64,000 bases of DNA from Kushneria pakistanensis (lineage in GTDB: Bacteria; Pseudomonadota; Gammaproteobacteria; Pseudomonadales; Halomonadaceae), in the NCBI RefSeq assembly GCF_014652795.1, contig NZ_BMZM01000004.1, positions 310,001 through 374,000 of the forward strand, read 5' to 3'. The stretch's first letter is position 1. Every line of letters begins with the position of its first letter. Shown in pieces: positions 16,724-24,914 of the stretch. Under the pieces are notes generated by a model. The model saw nothing but the letters and a program-made list of their open reading frames with translations, searched no databases and was not told the DNA's origin. The translations under genes and the position numbers were made by a program.

Positions 16724-16742
16724 AGATTACGAGAACGCCCTA

Positions 16743-16773
16743 GTGGTCACTCCGCTTTTAGCGGAGTGACCAC
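16743..16773 (+). other. Strong intercistronic hairpin between wzc and wcaJ
   Basis: A perfect 13-bp stem GTGGTCACTCCGC/GCGGAGTGACCAC with a 5-base loop and no T-tract, so it is not a standard terminator. It fills most of the 71-base gap. ATCGGAAATGAG follows it immediately and also occurs after the wza-wzc hairpin. Confidence 0.7.
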
Positions 16774-16794
16774 ATCGGAAATGAGACAAGCAAC

Positions 16795-18081
16795 ATGGAA
16801 ACGTTCACAAATTTCATGGAACAAAATCGTCGCCATTCAAGGTGGTATGAAAAACTTCTGCTGAGCTATCGCTTTAATCAGGCACTGGGACTGATTATCG
16901 CTGTACTGTTGCCGGCGATGTTTCAGTGGAACTGGAGTCTTGTAGCGGAGTGGCAGGCTGAACGTTGCATTACATTGCTGGGCACAGCTCTGGCCTATCT
17001 GGTAGCGATTATTGCTGTGCATAGTCTGGTCAATTTTCCCAGAACCAAGGCGTTTCTATATATTATTCCTTTCATCACGGTGTCTTATATCGTGATGGTA
17101 GCAGTTTTGTTGAGTTTGCAGCTTGAAATTGCCACAACTCAGATTGTTCTTTCCTATTTGATTGCAGTGCTTTACTGCTCTGTCGGTTATCAGCTCAGTA
17201 CTCGCTATAGAACGCGTAAACTGGCAGTTGTGCCTTTTGGACGTGTGCACGAATTTTGTCACGATAAAAGTATCGATTGGCGCTGGCTGGAAAAACCTGA
17301 TCTTGAAGCAATGCGTGTTGATGGTGTCGTTGCCGACCTGCGTGCCGATCTGGATGACAGCTGGCAAAAGTTTCTTGCTGATTGCACCATTCATCGTATT
17401 CCCGTGTTTAATGCAAGGCAGATACATGAATCCATTACCGGCAGGGTACATCTTGATCACTTGTACGAGAACAAGTATGGAAGTCTGACTCCCAGCGAAA
17501 ACTATGAATTTGCCAAGCGTATCATTGATATTTTTGGCGTGTTGCTGGTGTTGCCGGTGGTTCTGCCTGTCATGCTTGCGACCATTATTATCATCAAAAG
17601 AGATGATCCAGGCCCGGCCTTTTTCAATCAGCAACGCATGGGGTTTCATTGCCGTCCCTTCAAGCTGTTCAAGTTCCGCAGCATGTACATGAATCACGAA
17701 GGGCTTGGCTTTACATCAGAGGGTGAGGATCCCCGCATTACACGTGTAGGGAAGGTCATCAGAAAATATCGTATCGATGAATTGCCTCAGCTTTTCAATG
17801 TGCTCAAGGGAGACATGAGTCTGATCGGGCCACGACCCGAGTCATGCAACCTGGCTGAATGGTATGAACGAGATGTGCCATTTTTCAACTATCGTCATGT
17901 TGTACGCCCTGGAATTTCTGGTTGGGCGCAAGTTGAGCTTGGGTATGCTGCTGAAGTAGAAGGCATGACCAAAAAGCTTGAACATGATTTCTACTACATC
18001 AAGAATTTTTCATTCTGGTTGGATGTCCTTATCGTGATTCGTACGATAAAGACAATGCTAACTGGTTTTGGTGCCAGATAA
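16795..18081 (+). CDS. wcaJ: Undecaprenyl-phosphate sugar phosphotransferase (WcaJ/WbaP type)
   Basis: Transfers a sugar-1-phosphate from a nucleotide sugar to undecaprenyl phosphate, the first step of repeat-unit assembly at the inner membrane. The N-terminal 170 residues hold about four TM segments. The C-terminal bacterial sugar-transferase domain begins at about residue 238 (FAKRIIDIFGVLLVLPVVLP), with the conserved KLFKFRSM, RKYRIDELPQLFNVLKGDMS, GPRPE and RPGISGWAQVE blocks. The sugar (Glc, Gal or GlcNAc) cannot be told from sequence. 428 residues, versus about 464 in E. coli WcaJ. Confidence 0.9.
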   Translation: METFTNFMEQNRRHSRWYEKLLLSYRFNQALGLIIAVLLPAMFQWNWSLVAEWQAERCITLLGTALAYLVAIIAVHSLVNFPRTKAFLYIIPFITVSYIVMVAVLLSLQLEIATTQIVLSYLIAVLYCSVGYQLSTRYRTRKLAVVPFGRVHEFCHDKSIDWRWLEKPDLEAMRVDGVVADLRADLDDSWQKFLADCTIHRIPVFNARQIHESITGRVHLDHLYENKYGSLTPSENYEFAKRIIDIFGVLLVLPVVLPVMLATIIIIKRDDPGPAFFNQQRMGFHCRPFKLFKFRSMYMNHEGLGFTSEGEDPRITRVGKVIRKYRIDELPQLFNVLKGDMSLIGPRPESCNLAEWYERDVPFFNYRHVVRPGISGWAQVELGYAAEVEGMTKKLEHDFYYIKNFSFWLDVLIVIRTIKTMLTGFGAR

Positions 18082-18100
18082 GATCTGTTTATGATAAATA

Positions 18101-18142
18101 TTCTGAGTGTTGACTATATGCCAGCACTCGGAATTTTATTTT
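18101..18142 (+). terminator. Terminator-like hairpin after wcaJ
   Basis: Arms 18101-18112 and 18122-18133 pair over 12 bp (with two G-T pairs), loop ACTATATGC, followed by TTTTATTTT. It would end the wza-wzc-wcaJ transcript unless antitermination reads through. Confidence 0.65.
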
Positions 18143-18185
18143 AAGGCAAGTGTAGTTGCCTGATTAGAATACTAGTTCATGACGT

Positions 18186-18214
18186 GTTATACGATACGAG
18201 CGATGTCGTATAAC
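18186..18214. promoter_or_regulatory. Inverted repeat before the glycosyltransferase module
   Basis: Perfect 9-base arms GTTATACGA and TCGTATAAC with an 11-base spacer, about 30 bases upstream of the first glycosyltransferase-like gene. A smaller hairpin AGGCAA/TTGCCT (18144-18161) precedes it. Either an operator or an RNA structure; no protein can be named. Confidence 0.45.
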
Positions 18215-18242
18215 AAAACGATTCGTACTGCGTGGAATAAGC

Positions 18243-19061
18243 ATGTCTAAATATAGTTATATAATCAACTCTGGATGGTGGTGTGGTGAAAAAACGCCTG
18301 AAAATGAGAAAAGAGTTGAATATGGCTCAAGCGAAATAAGAGGCGTCGCTTTTTTTCGCGAATGGTATGAATCGGTCAATAAACATACTTCGCCTGCAAA
18401 AATCATTGTGGTTGATTCAGCTTCACCCACTATTCCCGAGTTGCCTGACGATGACCGTATGGAATTCGTGAGCACGGATGTTAATGGCGGTCATTCCACG
18501 AGCCATATAGGAAAGTATGCAGGTTGTACCAGATGCTTTTTTATTGGATTGGCCTATACCTATGCCAGCGAAGCAGATTACTGGGTATATGTTGAACAGG
18601 ATGCACTGCTTTTCGGGAAAGGCATTGTTGAACATGCCATTGATAATATGACTTCTGACTTCATGTTTGGCGACAGAGGAAATACGCCTCAGCCATTGCA
18701 GCAGTCAATGATGATTATTCGCAAGGCTGCGATCCCGGGCTTTATCAATGCCTATGCTCGAATAAAAGCCACGGATGAAGTTATTACACCAGAAATGAAG
18801 TTTGCTATAGCGTCAACGAAAGTGGCCCAATGGCTGCCGGAAAGGCTGTTTTACCAACGTGACTACAGCACGTTCAAGAATAAGCTTATTAACAAGTTGC
18901 AATACTGGTTGTTTAAGTATGGCAAGGGGTACGATGTCTTTCCCTTTGGATTTGGACGTGCCAAGCCAGTCAATTTTAATGATAAATATGGCTATTTTCA
19001 GCATGGCGATGAAGAAGAACTTCAGAAGTATCGGGAAACCGTTAACAAGGATGTCTCCTGA
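18243..19061 (+). CDS. Putative glycosyltransferase-like protein of unknown family
   Basis: A 272-residue soluble-looking protein I do not recognise with confidence. It has a Rossmann-like strand PAKIIVVDSASP at about residues 52-63, then YWVYVEQDALLFGKG at about 113-127, where E-Q-D resembles the metal-binding DXD motif of GT-A enzymes, and later FMFGDRGNTP. No TM segment or signal peptide is seen. Its place between the initiating transferase and a GT4 gene, with a 1-base overlap to the latter (ATGA), suggests a role in repeat-unit assembly. It looks more AT-rich than wza/wzc. Confidence 0.6.
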   Translation: MSKYSYIINSGWWCGEKTPENEKRVEYGSSEIRGVAFFREWYESVNKHTSPAKIIVVDSASPTIPELPDDDRMEFVSTDVNGGHSTSHIGKYAGCTRCFFIGLAYTYASEADYWVYVEQDALLFGKGIVEHAIDNMTSDFMFGDRGNTPQPLQQSMMIIRKAAIPGFINAYARIKATDEVITPEMKFAIASTKVAQWLPERLFYQRDYSTFKNKLINKLQYWLFKYGKGYDVFPFGFGRAKPVNFNDKYGYFQHGDEEELQKYRETVNKDVS

Positions 19062-20221
19062 TGAAAGTGCTTCATCTGGTTTCTGATTTCTCAAACTCTT
19101 CAGAAACTTTTATTTATGATCTCATTATTGATATGGAAGAGATGGGGGTCGACAATTATGTCGTGACCAATCGACATATCAATAAAACTGAACGCCCCTT
19201 CGGTAAGGTGATCAGTTTTGATATAGATAATAGAAATATATTTGAAAAAATATTGAAGCGCGGGCGTCGCAAGCTTCTTAACGATTACCATGTGTTTGAG
19301 CAAAAAAAACTGCAACAGGTTGTTAAAGATATTCAGCCTGATGTGTTGCATAGTCATTTTAATTATTTTTTCGAAAATATAGATGATTTGATTGATAGTG
19401 GTTTTCAGGGCCGGGTCATTATCTCTACACACGGCATCGACGTGGTTAGTAACAAGTTATACGGTCAGCCGCAATATGTTCAAAAAGTTCATAAATGCCA
19501 GCAGCATGGTAATATATATTTTACAGCGCCATCTCACTACCTGAAAAGAAAACTGCAGGAAATATTTGGTATTGCAGGCAGCAAGATTATTGTGCTGCCC
19601 AACTGTGTCAATATCTCAATGGCAGATTTTGAAGAAAAGAAAATTGATGCTGCCAAGGGCATTGTAATTACAAACGTCGGCCGCTTTGTAGGGTTTAAGG
19701 GACAAGCTTATTTAATCGATGCTCTGGCGAAACTTCATGAAAATGGATACGGTCAGATTAAGCTCAAGCTTATCGGGTTTGGAGCGCTGGAAGAAACACT
19801 GCGTCAGCAGGCGTCTAGTCTAGGTTTGGAAAGCGCTGTTGATTTTAAAATCGATTTGCCACGAGAAAAAATATTTGAAGAACTTTCTGCCAGCGATATT
19901 TATATCCAGTCCTCCATTCAGGATGAAGAGACAGGGCAGGAAGAGAGCTTTGGTATTGCAGTCCTTGAAGCAGTATCAGTAGGGCTGCCGGTAGTGGTAA
20001 CAGACAGCGGGGGCCTACCTGATACGATCTGTGCTGCACCTTACTGGCCAATGACACAGATTATTGCTGCCAAAAGCAGTCAGGCCATTTATCAGGCTGT
20101 GGTCGATATTCTCGAAAGCGAACACCCGCCTCTTCAAAAAGAACAGGTAGACAGTCTTTTGTCGCATTTCAGCACCGATAGTAACCGCAAAAAAATACTT
20201 GAGTTATATCGCGGTGCATGA
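19061..20221 (+). CDS. Glycosyltransferase family 4
   Basis: 386 residues with the GT-B layout. The N-terminal acceptor domain has DVLHSHFNYFFENIDDLID and ISTHGIDVV. The donor domain has GRFVGFKGQAYLIDALAKL and ends in the E-X7-E type motif ESFGIAVLEAVSVGLPVVVTDSGG at about residues 295-318. It is expected to add a sugar to the lipid-linked repeat unit on the cytoplasmic face. The N-terminal half looks AT-rich, with many AAA and ATA codons. It overlaps the upstream gene's stop. Confidence 0.85.
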   Translation: MKVLHLVSDFSNSSETFIYDLIIDMEEMGVDNYVVTNRHINKTERPFGKVISFDIDNRNIFEKILKRGRRKLLNDYHVFEQKKLQQVVKDIQPDVLHSHFNYFFENIDDLIDSGFQGRVIISTHGIDVVSNKLYGQPQYVQKVHKCQQHGNIYFTAPSHYLKRKLQEIFGIAGSKIIVLPNCVNISMADFEEKKIDAAKGIVITNVGRFVGFKGQAYLIDALAKLHENGYGQIKLKLIGFGALEETLRQQASSLGLESAVDFKIDLPREKIFEELSASDIYIQSSIQDEETGQEESFGIAVLEAVSVGLPVVVTDSGGLPDTICAAPYWPMTQIIAAKSSQAIYQAVVDILESEHPPLQKEQVDSLLSHFSTDSNRKKILELYRGA

Positions 20222-20230
20222 GGAAGTCAA

Positions 20231-21733
20231 ATGAGTAATACGGATGCAATGAACCGTGATCTAAAATCCGGTTTCGTTTTTGGCTTCATTGAAAAATATT
20301 CCAATCTGATCGTGCAGTTTGCAGTAACCATGGTACTTGCCAGGTTCCTGACGCCGAGCGAATTCGGCGTTGTAGCGACAGTTATGGTGATTATTTTCTT
20401 TTTTAATCTGTTAGGAGAAATGGGTCTCGGGCCTGCCATTATTTACCACAAGGAACTGACAAAAGAGGAGATACGCGGCCTTTTCCTGATTTGTATCATG
20501 TTGGGGATGGCACTTTATTTTGTCTTTTCGGCAGGATCGTTTGTCGCAGTAGATTTTTTCGGCAACGACATCTATTACGGTGTCATGCCTTTGATCGGCG
20601 CCATGATTTTATTTTCGGTGCTTTCGATCGTGCCTGAAACCCTTCTGAGGCGAGAAAAAAGATTTAGTGCAGTCGCCATCATTACACTGATTAGCGCTCT
20701 CGTGTCGGGTGCTATTGCCTGCTTGATGGCTTATCAGGAATATGGTGTTTATGCGCTGGTATGGAAATCCATTATTCATACCGGTATGAGGTTTGTGCTG
20801 GTTTGCATATATGCAGGGTGGCGCAATCTGGTGGGGAGAGTGACCTTTACCGGATTCAAAACGGTTCTGGGGTTTTCTTCCTACCAGTTCATGTTCAATT
20901 TTTTGAACTATTTTTCCAGAAATTCCGACAAGATACTTATTTCAAAATTTATCGGTGAAGCGGCAGTAGGCCTTTATGATATGGCTTATCGCCTGATGAT
21001 GCTTCCGATACAGAATATAGCAGGTATTGCTACAGCGGCGCTGCAACCGGTGTACAGCACTTTTGGCCAAAAGGAAGTTGCGGCAAGTTATAATGGACTG
21101 GTCAACAAGATATTTTTTCTTGGGTTCTTTGTCGGTATTTACACATTTTTGTTTGCAGACAAGATTATATATGTCCTTTATGGTCCAGGCTGGGAGCAGT
21201 CAGCAGTCATCCTTCAGTGCCTGACGCCGTTCCTGATCTTCCAGATTGTGCTGGCCACGACCGGCGGTATCTGGCAAACCCTCGGGCAGACGAAATCCCT
21301 GTTTTATTGTGGTGTCTTTTCTTCCATCACAAGTGTATTAGCTATTGCCGTAGGTGTTTATCTCACTAATCTGTATCTGGTCGCTTTCCTGCTTTCCATG
21401 GCCAGCATCCTTAACTTCGCGCAATGCTTTTGGCTTTTGCATGTCAAAAATGAGAATTTCAGAGTCGGTATTCTTCTAAAAGGCCTTCCTGCCACTACTG
21501 TGCTTTCTCTTGTTGTATTGGCAATTATGTTCCTCGGAGTGTATTTGTTTCCTTCACCGTTTGGCTTCATGACAAGCAAAACACTTTCGAGCCTTTTTGA
21601 TCTGGTTGTCTTTGGAATGATGCAATTGCTTGTAGCATTGGTAGTAGGTGGCTTGCTGAAAAATGAGTCCGCGCTTTTCTTTATCAAAATACTGCAAAAA
21701 CCCTTAAGAAAAATGAAGTTGATTGCAGGGTAA
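20231..21733 (+). CDS. wzx: Wzx-type oligosaccharide flippase
   Basis: A 500-residue polytopic membrane protein of the MOP/PST superfamily with about 12-14 predicted TM segments. The N-terminus GFVFGFIEKYSNLIVQFAVTMVLARFLTPSEFG is the typical polysaccharide-transporter start, and SDKILISKFIG and LYDMAYRLMMLPIQNIAG occur mid-chain. It flips undecaprenyl-linked repeat units to the periplasm, fitting the Wzy pathway implied by Wza and Wzc. The upstream gap is 9 bases, with a GAGGAAG Shine-Dalgarno. Confidence 0.88.
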   Translation: MSNTDAMNRDLKSGFVFGFIEKYSNLIVQFAVTMVLARFLTPSEFGVVATVMVIIFFFNLLGEMGLGPAIIYHKELTKEEIRGLFLICIMLGMALYFVFSAGSFVAVDFFGNDIYYGVMPLIGAMILFSVLSIVPETLLRREKRFSAVAIITLISALVSGAIACLMAYQEYGVYALVWKSIIHTGMRFVLVCIYAGWRNLVGRVTFTGFKTVLGFSSYQFMFNFLNYFSRNSDKILISKFIGEAAVGLYDMAYRLMMLPIQNIAGIATAALQPVYSTFGQKEVAASYNGLVNKIFFLGFFVGIYTFLFADKIIYVLYGPGWEQSAVILQCLTPFLIFQIVLATTGGIWQTLGQTKSLFYCGVFSSITSVLAIAVGVYLTNLYLVAFLLSMASILNFAQCFWLLHVKNENFRVGILLKGLPATTVLSLVVLAIMFLGVYLFPSPFGFMTSKTLSSLFDLVVFGMMQLLVALVVGGLLKNESALFFIKILQKPLRKMKLIAG

Positions 21734-21746
21734 CAAGGTACAGCTA

Positions 21747-22649
21747 ATGAAAATTTCAGTAGTCATTCCTACTTATCGAAGCAGTGGTTTTATCAGGGAA
21801 ACACTTGAGAGTGTCCATCAATCCGCACGTGATCACGACTATGAAGTGATCCTGGTAGATGATTGTTCTGATGACATTGAAACACTGGCATCGATTGTAG
21901 CGGATTCGCCTAACACTATTCTTGTAAGAAAGGAAAGCAAGTCCAACGCAGCAGTATCAAGAAATATCGGTATAGACCGCGCCTCCGGCAGCCATATTTT
22001 CCTGCTCGACTCTGATGATCATTTTACGTCGGGCTACGTTAGTGAGCGCCTGGAGTTTATGCGTCAGGGACAATACGATTTTTGCTTTGGTGCCTATACA
22101 GACGTTTCTATTGATGGCGAAAGAGATTTTATTGAAAAACCTGATGTCCGGGATCCTCGTCATTACCTTTTTATGGAGGACAAGGATATAAGAACATCTA
22201 CCATCAGCTTTTTGGCCGAGCGCAAGCAAATCTTTCGCTTCAATGAAAGCCTGAACAAGCATCAGGACTGGGGGTTTTTCATCGATACTGCTGAGCATAG
22301 TAGATCATGGGGGTATGATCCTGTTCCCGGTGTGCGCCTGAATTGTGATCGTGATGGGCGTATGAGCGGCTCCATGAATATGGAGGCCAGCAAGGTGTTC
22401 ATGAACAAGTATCTGGTGGATCCCAAACATGTCAGTGGTTTTGCCAAGCGGCACTTCGTGCTTGCGGCACTGCTGAAGGATCATGGCGCTTATCGCTTTT
22501 TCTCGGATCGCATCATGCCTGAACTTTTGAAGCCGAAGTTCAAAACGATCAAGCTGGCAGGAGATACGCTTGATAAGATTGGCCTATTCTTTCTTCTGCC
22601 TCATTTGCTTGGCACTTATAAAGCCATTGCCAGATTAAAAAAATCCTGA
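21747..22649 (+). CDS. Glycosyltransferase family 2
   Basis: 300 residues. The GT-A start is MKISVVIPTYRSSGFIRETLESV, with YEVILVDDCSDD and FLLDSDDHF, where the DSDD supplies the metal- and nucleotide-binding acidic residues at about 92-95. The ATG at 21747 is preferred over an upstream in-frame start because AAGGTA lies about 7 bases before it and the family begins here. It probably adds one sugar of the repeat unit; donor unknown. Confidence 0.87.
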   Translation: MKISVVIPTYRSSGFIRETLESVHQSARDHDYEVILVDDCSDDIETLASIVADSPNTILVRKESKSNAAVSRNIGIDRASGSHIFLLDSDDHFTSGYVSERLEFMRQGQYDFCFGAYTDVSIDGERDFIEKPDVRDPRHYLFMEDKDIRTSTISFLAERKQIFRFNESLNKHQDWGFFIDTAEHSRSWGYDPVPGVRLNCDRDGRMSGSMNMEASKVFMNKYLVDPKHVSGFAKRHFVLAALLKDHGAYRFFSDRIMPELLKPKFKTIKLAGDTLDKIGLFFLLPHLLGTYKAIARLKKS

Positions 22650-22660
22650 TGGGTTAATAC

Positions 22661-23719
22661 ATGACTGCTGAGCTTGCATGGTACCTTGTGTTGTGTGGTT
22701 TTTCGTTCTTTTATTGCTTTCTCAATAAAAGAACTCCATTCGTATTGGTCGTTTATGGCGTTGCCATTTTTTATCTCTGGGTTGTTCGTAACTCAGGTTT
22801 TGACTATGACATGGCAGGTTATGCCAAATATCTTTCCAGTACGCTGGATTTTGCAACGGCATCGACTTATTACACGCGCGAGTTTGTGTATTGGTTTGGC
22901 TCTGGATACCTTTATGAATGGATCCAGGACGACATTACGACGCTCTGGGTTATTGACCTGATCTGGTTGTCTCTTCTTTTTTATGCAGTAGGCAATCGTA
23001 AGCAGAGCTATGGGATTCCTCTGTATGTTGCTCCTTTTATGCTGGTATTTTTCCCGGTATTGATGGGGTATGAGAATGTATACCGGCAGCTTATTGCCTG
23101 TATGTTTATACTGTATGCATTCTTTGGCGTTAGAAACCTGTTTATAGCCGGTATTTTTGGTTTAATGGCGCTTTTTACTCACAATGCCTCGATAGTGTAT
23201 ATGCCTCTGCTCTATCTTTTTGCAGTGACCAAAGGCATGACAATACCCAGACTTGGCTTTTTCCATAAAAGCGTCTTTTCCTTTCTCTATGTATTGATGC
23301 TTGGAGGGGTATATTACTCATCGCTTGCGGATAGTGAATTTGCCAAATCATCAAGTACAACTGGGCTGCCGCTGACTTATGCCTATCTGATGGTTTTCAT
23401 TGCGATGTCCTTGATTGCCTTCCTGATTGCCAATTTCAATTTCGCAAGGTTTTTGAAGAACAATGTTTCGCTGGCATACGCCATTTTTACCTTTATGGCT
23501 TTTATCCCTGCATTGGGCGGCGCTCAGGCAGAGCGAATTGGTATGATGCTTTTGGTAGTGATCGTTCCCATCTTTGCCATGAATCTGGATCGGGCCATGA
23601 AAACACAAAGCGAAAGGCTTCTGATGAGGATCCTTTTTGTTTTGGTAGGTATCGCGCCCACGTTCCTTTTCAGTTCGGCTTTCAACTTTCTTACTACCGC
23701 CGCACGCCAGACCGGTTAA
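22661..23719 (+). CDS. wzy: Polysaccharide polymerase, EpsG/Wzy-like
   Basis: A 352-residue protein with about 9-10 TM segments. The RNSGFDYDMAGYAKYLSS stretch after the second helix resembles the EpsG family. ENVYRQLIACMFILYAFF and ALFTHNASIVYMPLLYL are typical of these polymerases. It would link repeat units in the periplasm under Wzc control. Wzy proteins are poorly conserved, so the call rests on topology, the EpsG-like pattern and the neighbouring wzx and wzc. Confidence 0.78.
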   Translation: MTAELAWYLVLCGFSFFYCFLNKRTPFVLVVYGVAIFYLWVVRNSGFDYDMAGYAKYLSSTLDFATASTYYTREFVYWFGSGYLYEWIQDDITTLWVIDLIWLSLLFYAVGNRKQSYGIPLYVAPFMLVFFPVLMGYENVYRQLIACMFILYAFFGVRNLFIAGIFGLMALFTHNASIVYMPLLYLFAVTKGMTIPRLGFFHKSVFSFLYVLMLGGVYYSSLADSEFAKSSSTTGLPLTYAYLMVFIAMSLIAFLIANFNFARFLKNNVSLAYAIFTFMAFIPALGGAQAERIGMMLLVVIVPIFAMNLDRAMKTQSERLLMRILFVLVGIAPTFLFSSAFNFLTTAARQTG

Positions 23720-23722
23720 AGC

Positions 23723-24784
23723 ATGGAGACGGTATTGAAAATTGCCCAGATAATTACAGAATTTAAGCCAAATGGTCCCGGGTATGTGGTAAAAAATATT
23801 GTTGATAATCTGCCATCGGGTATGGAATCGACGGTCTTTTTTCTGCGTGGGCCATCAACACTTGAAGCAAGTTGCGATATTCAACCTATAAGCTTCAAGG
23901 ACACCAGTGTGCTAAATGAATTCGATATTATTCATTCACACGGTATCAGGCCTGATGTGTTATCTGCTTATACAGGATTGCGCAGGATAAAAGCCACTCG
24001 TGTTTCAACATTGCATAACTATGCAAAAGATGAGCTTCTCAATATTTATGGACCTAAGGTTGCCATGCTGGCAACACCTGTCTGGATGGCGACGTGGCGA
24101 CGCATGAGCGCTTTGGCAGTATTGACAGAGGATGCCAAAAATTTTTATTCAAGATCGCTTTCGCCTGAAAAGTTGCACGTTGTCCATAATGGTATTGGTG
24201 AGCTGCCTCATGTGAGTGCACTTACCGATGAAGACAGTACCAGACTGGAAAGGCTGGCTCAGCAGTATCATGTACTGGGAACCAATGCGCATCTTATCAA
24301 GCGCAAGGGCATTGATCAGGTCATCAGAGCTCTGGTGGATATGCCCGATTGTGCGCTGGTTGTTGTCGGCGATGGCCCTTATCGGCAAGCGCTGATTGAT
24401 CTTTCAGAAGAGATGAATGTTGCAGAACGTTGCTGGTTTACCGGCTATCGTAATAACATCGCTGCATTCCTGCCTCATTATGATGCCTACGTCATGCCCA
24501 GTCGAAGCGAAGGCTTTGGCCTTGCTTTATTGGAGGCAATGGAGGCCAGGCTGCCATGCATCTGTAGTGATATCAATGTTTTCAGGGAAATCATGGGCTC
24601 GCAGGCGGCTTTCTTTACGCTGGAAAATACAGCTTCTCTCGGTGAAGCCGTTCGCTTTGCCCTGAACCGTCGTGATGCGCTGGCTGAAGGTGGCTACCAG
24701 CGTTACCTGGAAAGGTTTACGGGTGAAGCCATGGGCAGGGCGTATGCCGAATTCTATGAAAAAGCACTTTCCGGACATCAGTAG
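23723..24784 (+). CDS. Glycosyltransferase family 4
   Basis: 353 residues, GT-B fold. FDIIHSHGIRPDVLSAY and RVSTLHNYAKDE lie in the acceptor domain. NAHLIKRKGIDQVIRAL, VVGDGPYRQAL and the donor-site RSEGFGLALLEAMEARLPCICSDINVFREI follow. It starts 3 bases after the wzy stop; a TTG at 23735 would give an alternative start near KIAQIITEF. Adds a sugar to the growing repeat unit; specificity unknown. Confidence 0.85.
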   Translation: METVLKIAQIITEFKPNGPGYVVKNIVDNLPSGMESTVFFLRGPSTLEASCDIQPISFKDTSVLNEFDIIHSHGIRPDVLSAYTGLRRIKATRVSTLHNYAKDELLNIYGPKVAMLATPVWMATWRRMSALAVLTEDAKNFYSRSLSPEKLHVVHNGIGELPHVSALTDEDSTRLERLAQQYHVLGTNAHLIKRKGIDQVIRALVDMPDCALVVVGDGPYRQALIDLSEEMNVAERCWFTGYRNNIAAFLPHYDAYVMPSRSEGFGLALLEAMEARLPCICSDINVFREIMGSQAAFFTLENTASLGEAVRFALNRRDALAEGGYQRYLERFTGEAMGRAYAEFYEKALSGHQ

Positions 24785-24839
24785 ACTGTTGCCGGGTGTC
24801 TCCATTTGTCCATATGCCGGTTGTTTTGACATTGATCCC

Positions 24840-24862
24840 TGATATACCTCCTGGGGATATCA
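24840..24862. promoter_or_regulatory. Inverted repeat upstream of the last glycosyltransferase
   Basis: TGATAT and ATATCA arms with a CC/GG pair inside, in the 130-base gap after the second GT4 gene. A TTGACA hexamer lies just upstream, but no well-spaced -10 is seen. It could mark a separate transcription start or an operator. Confidence 0.3.
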
Positions 24863-24914
24863 TTTGTGTGATACATGATGCGACAGCCAATTTAATGAGC
24901 AGGAAAAGATTAAA

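Noticed and set aside
18188-18214. Promoter for the glycosyltransferase module overlapping the inverted repeat
   Set aside because: TTATAC-like hexamers exist, but no properly spaced -35 better than 3 of 6 was found, so no promoter is annotated.
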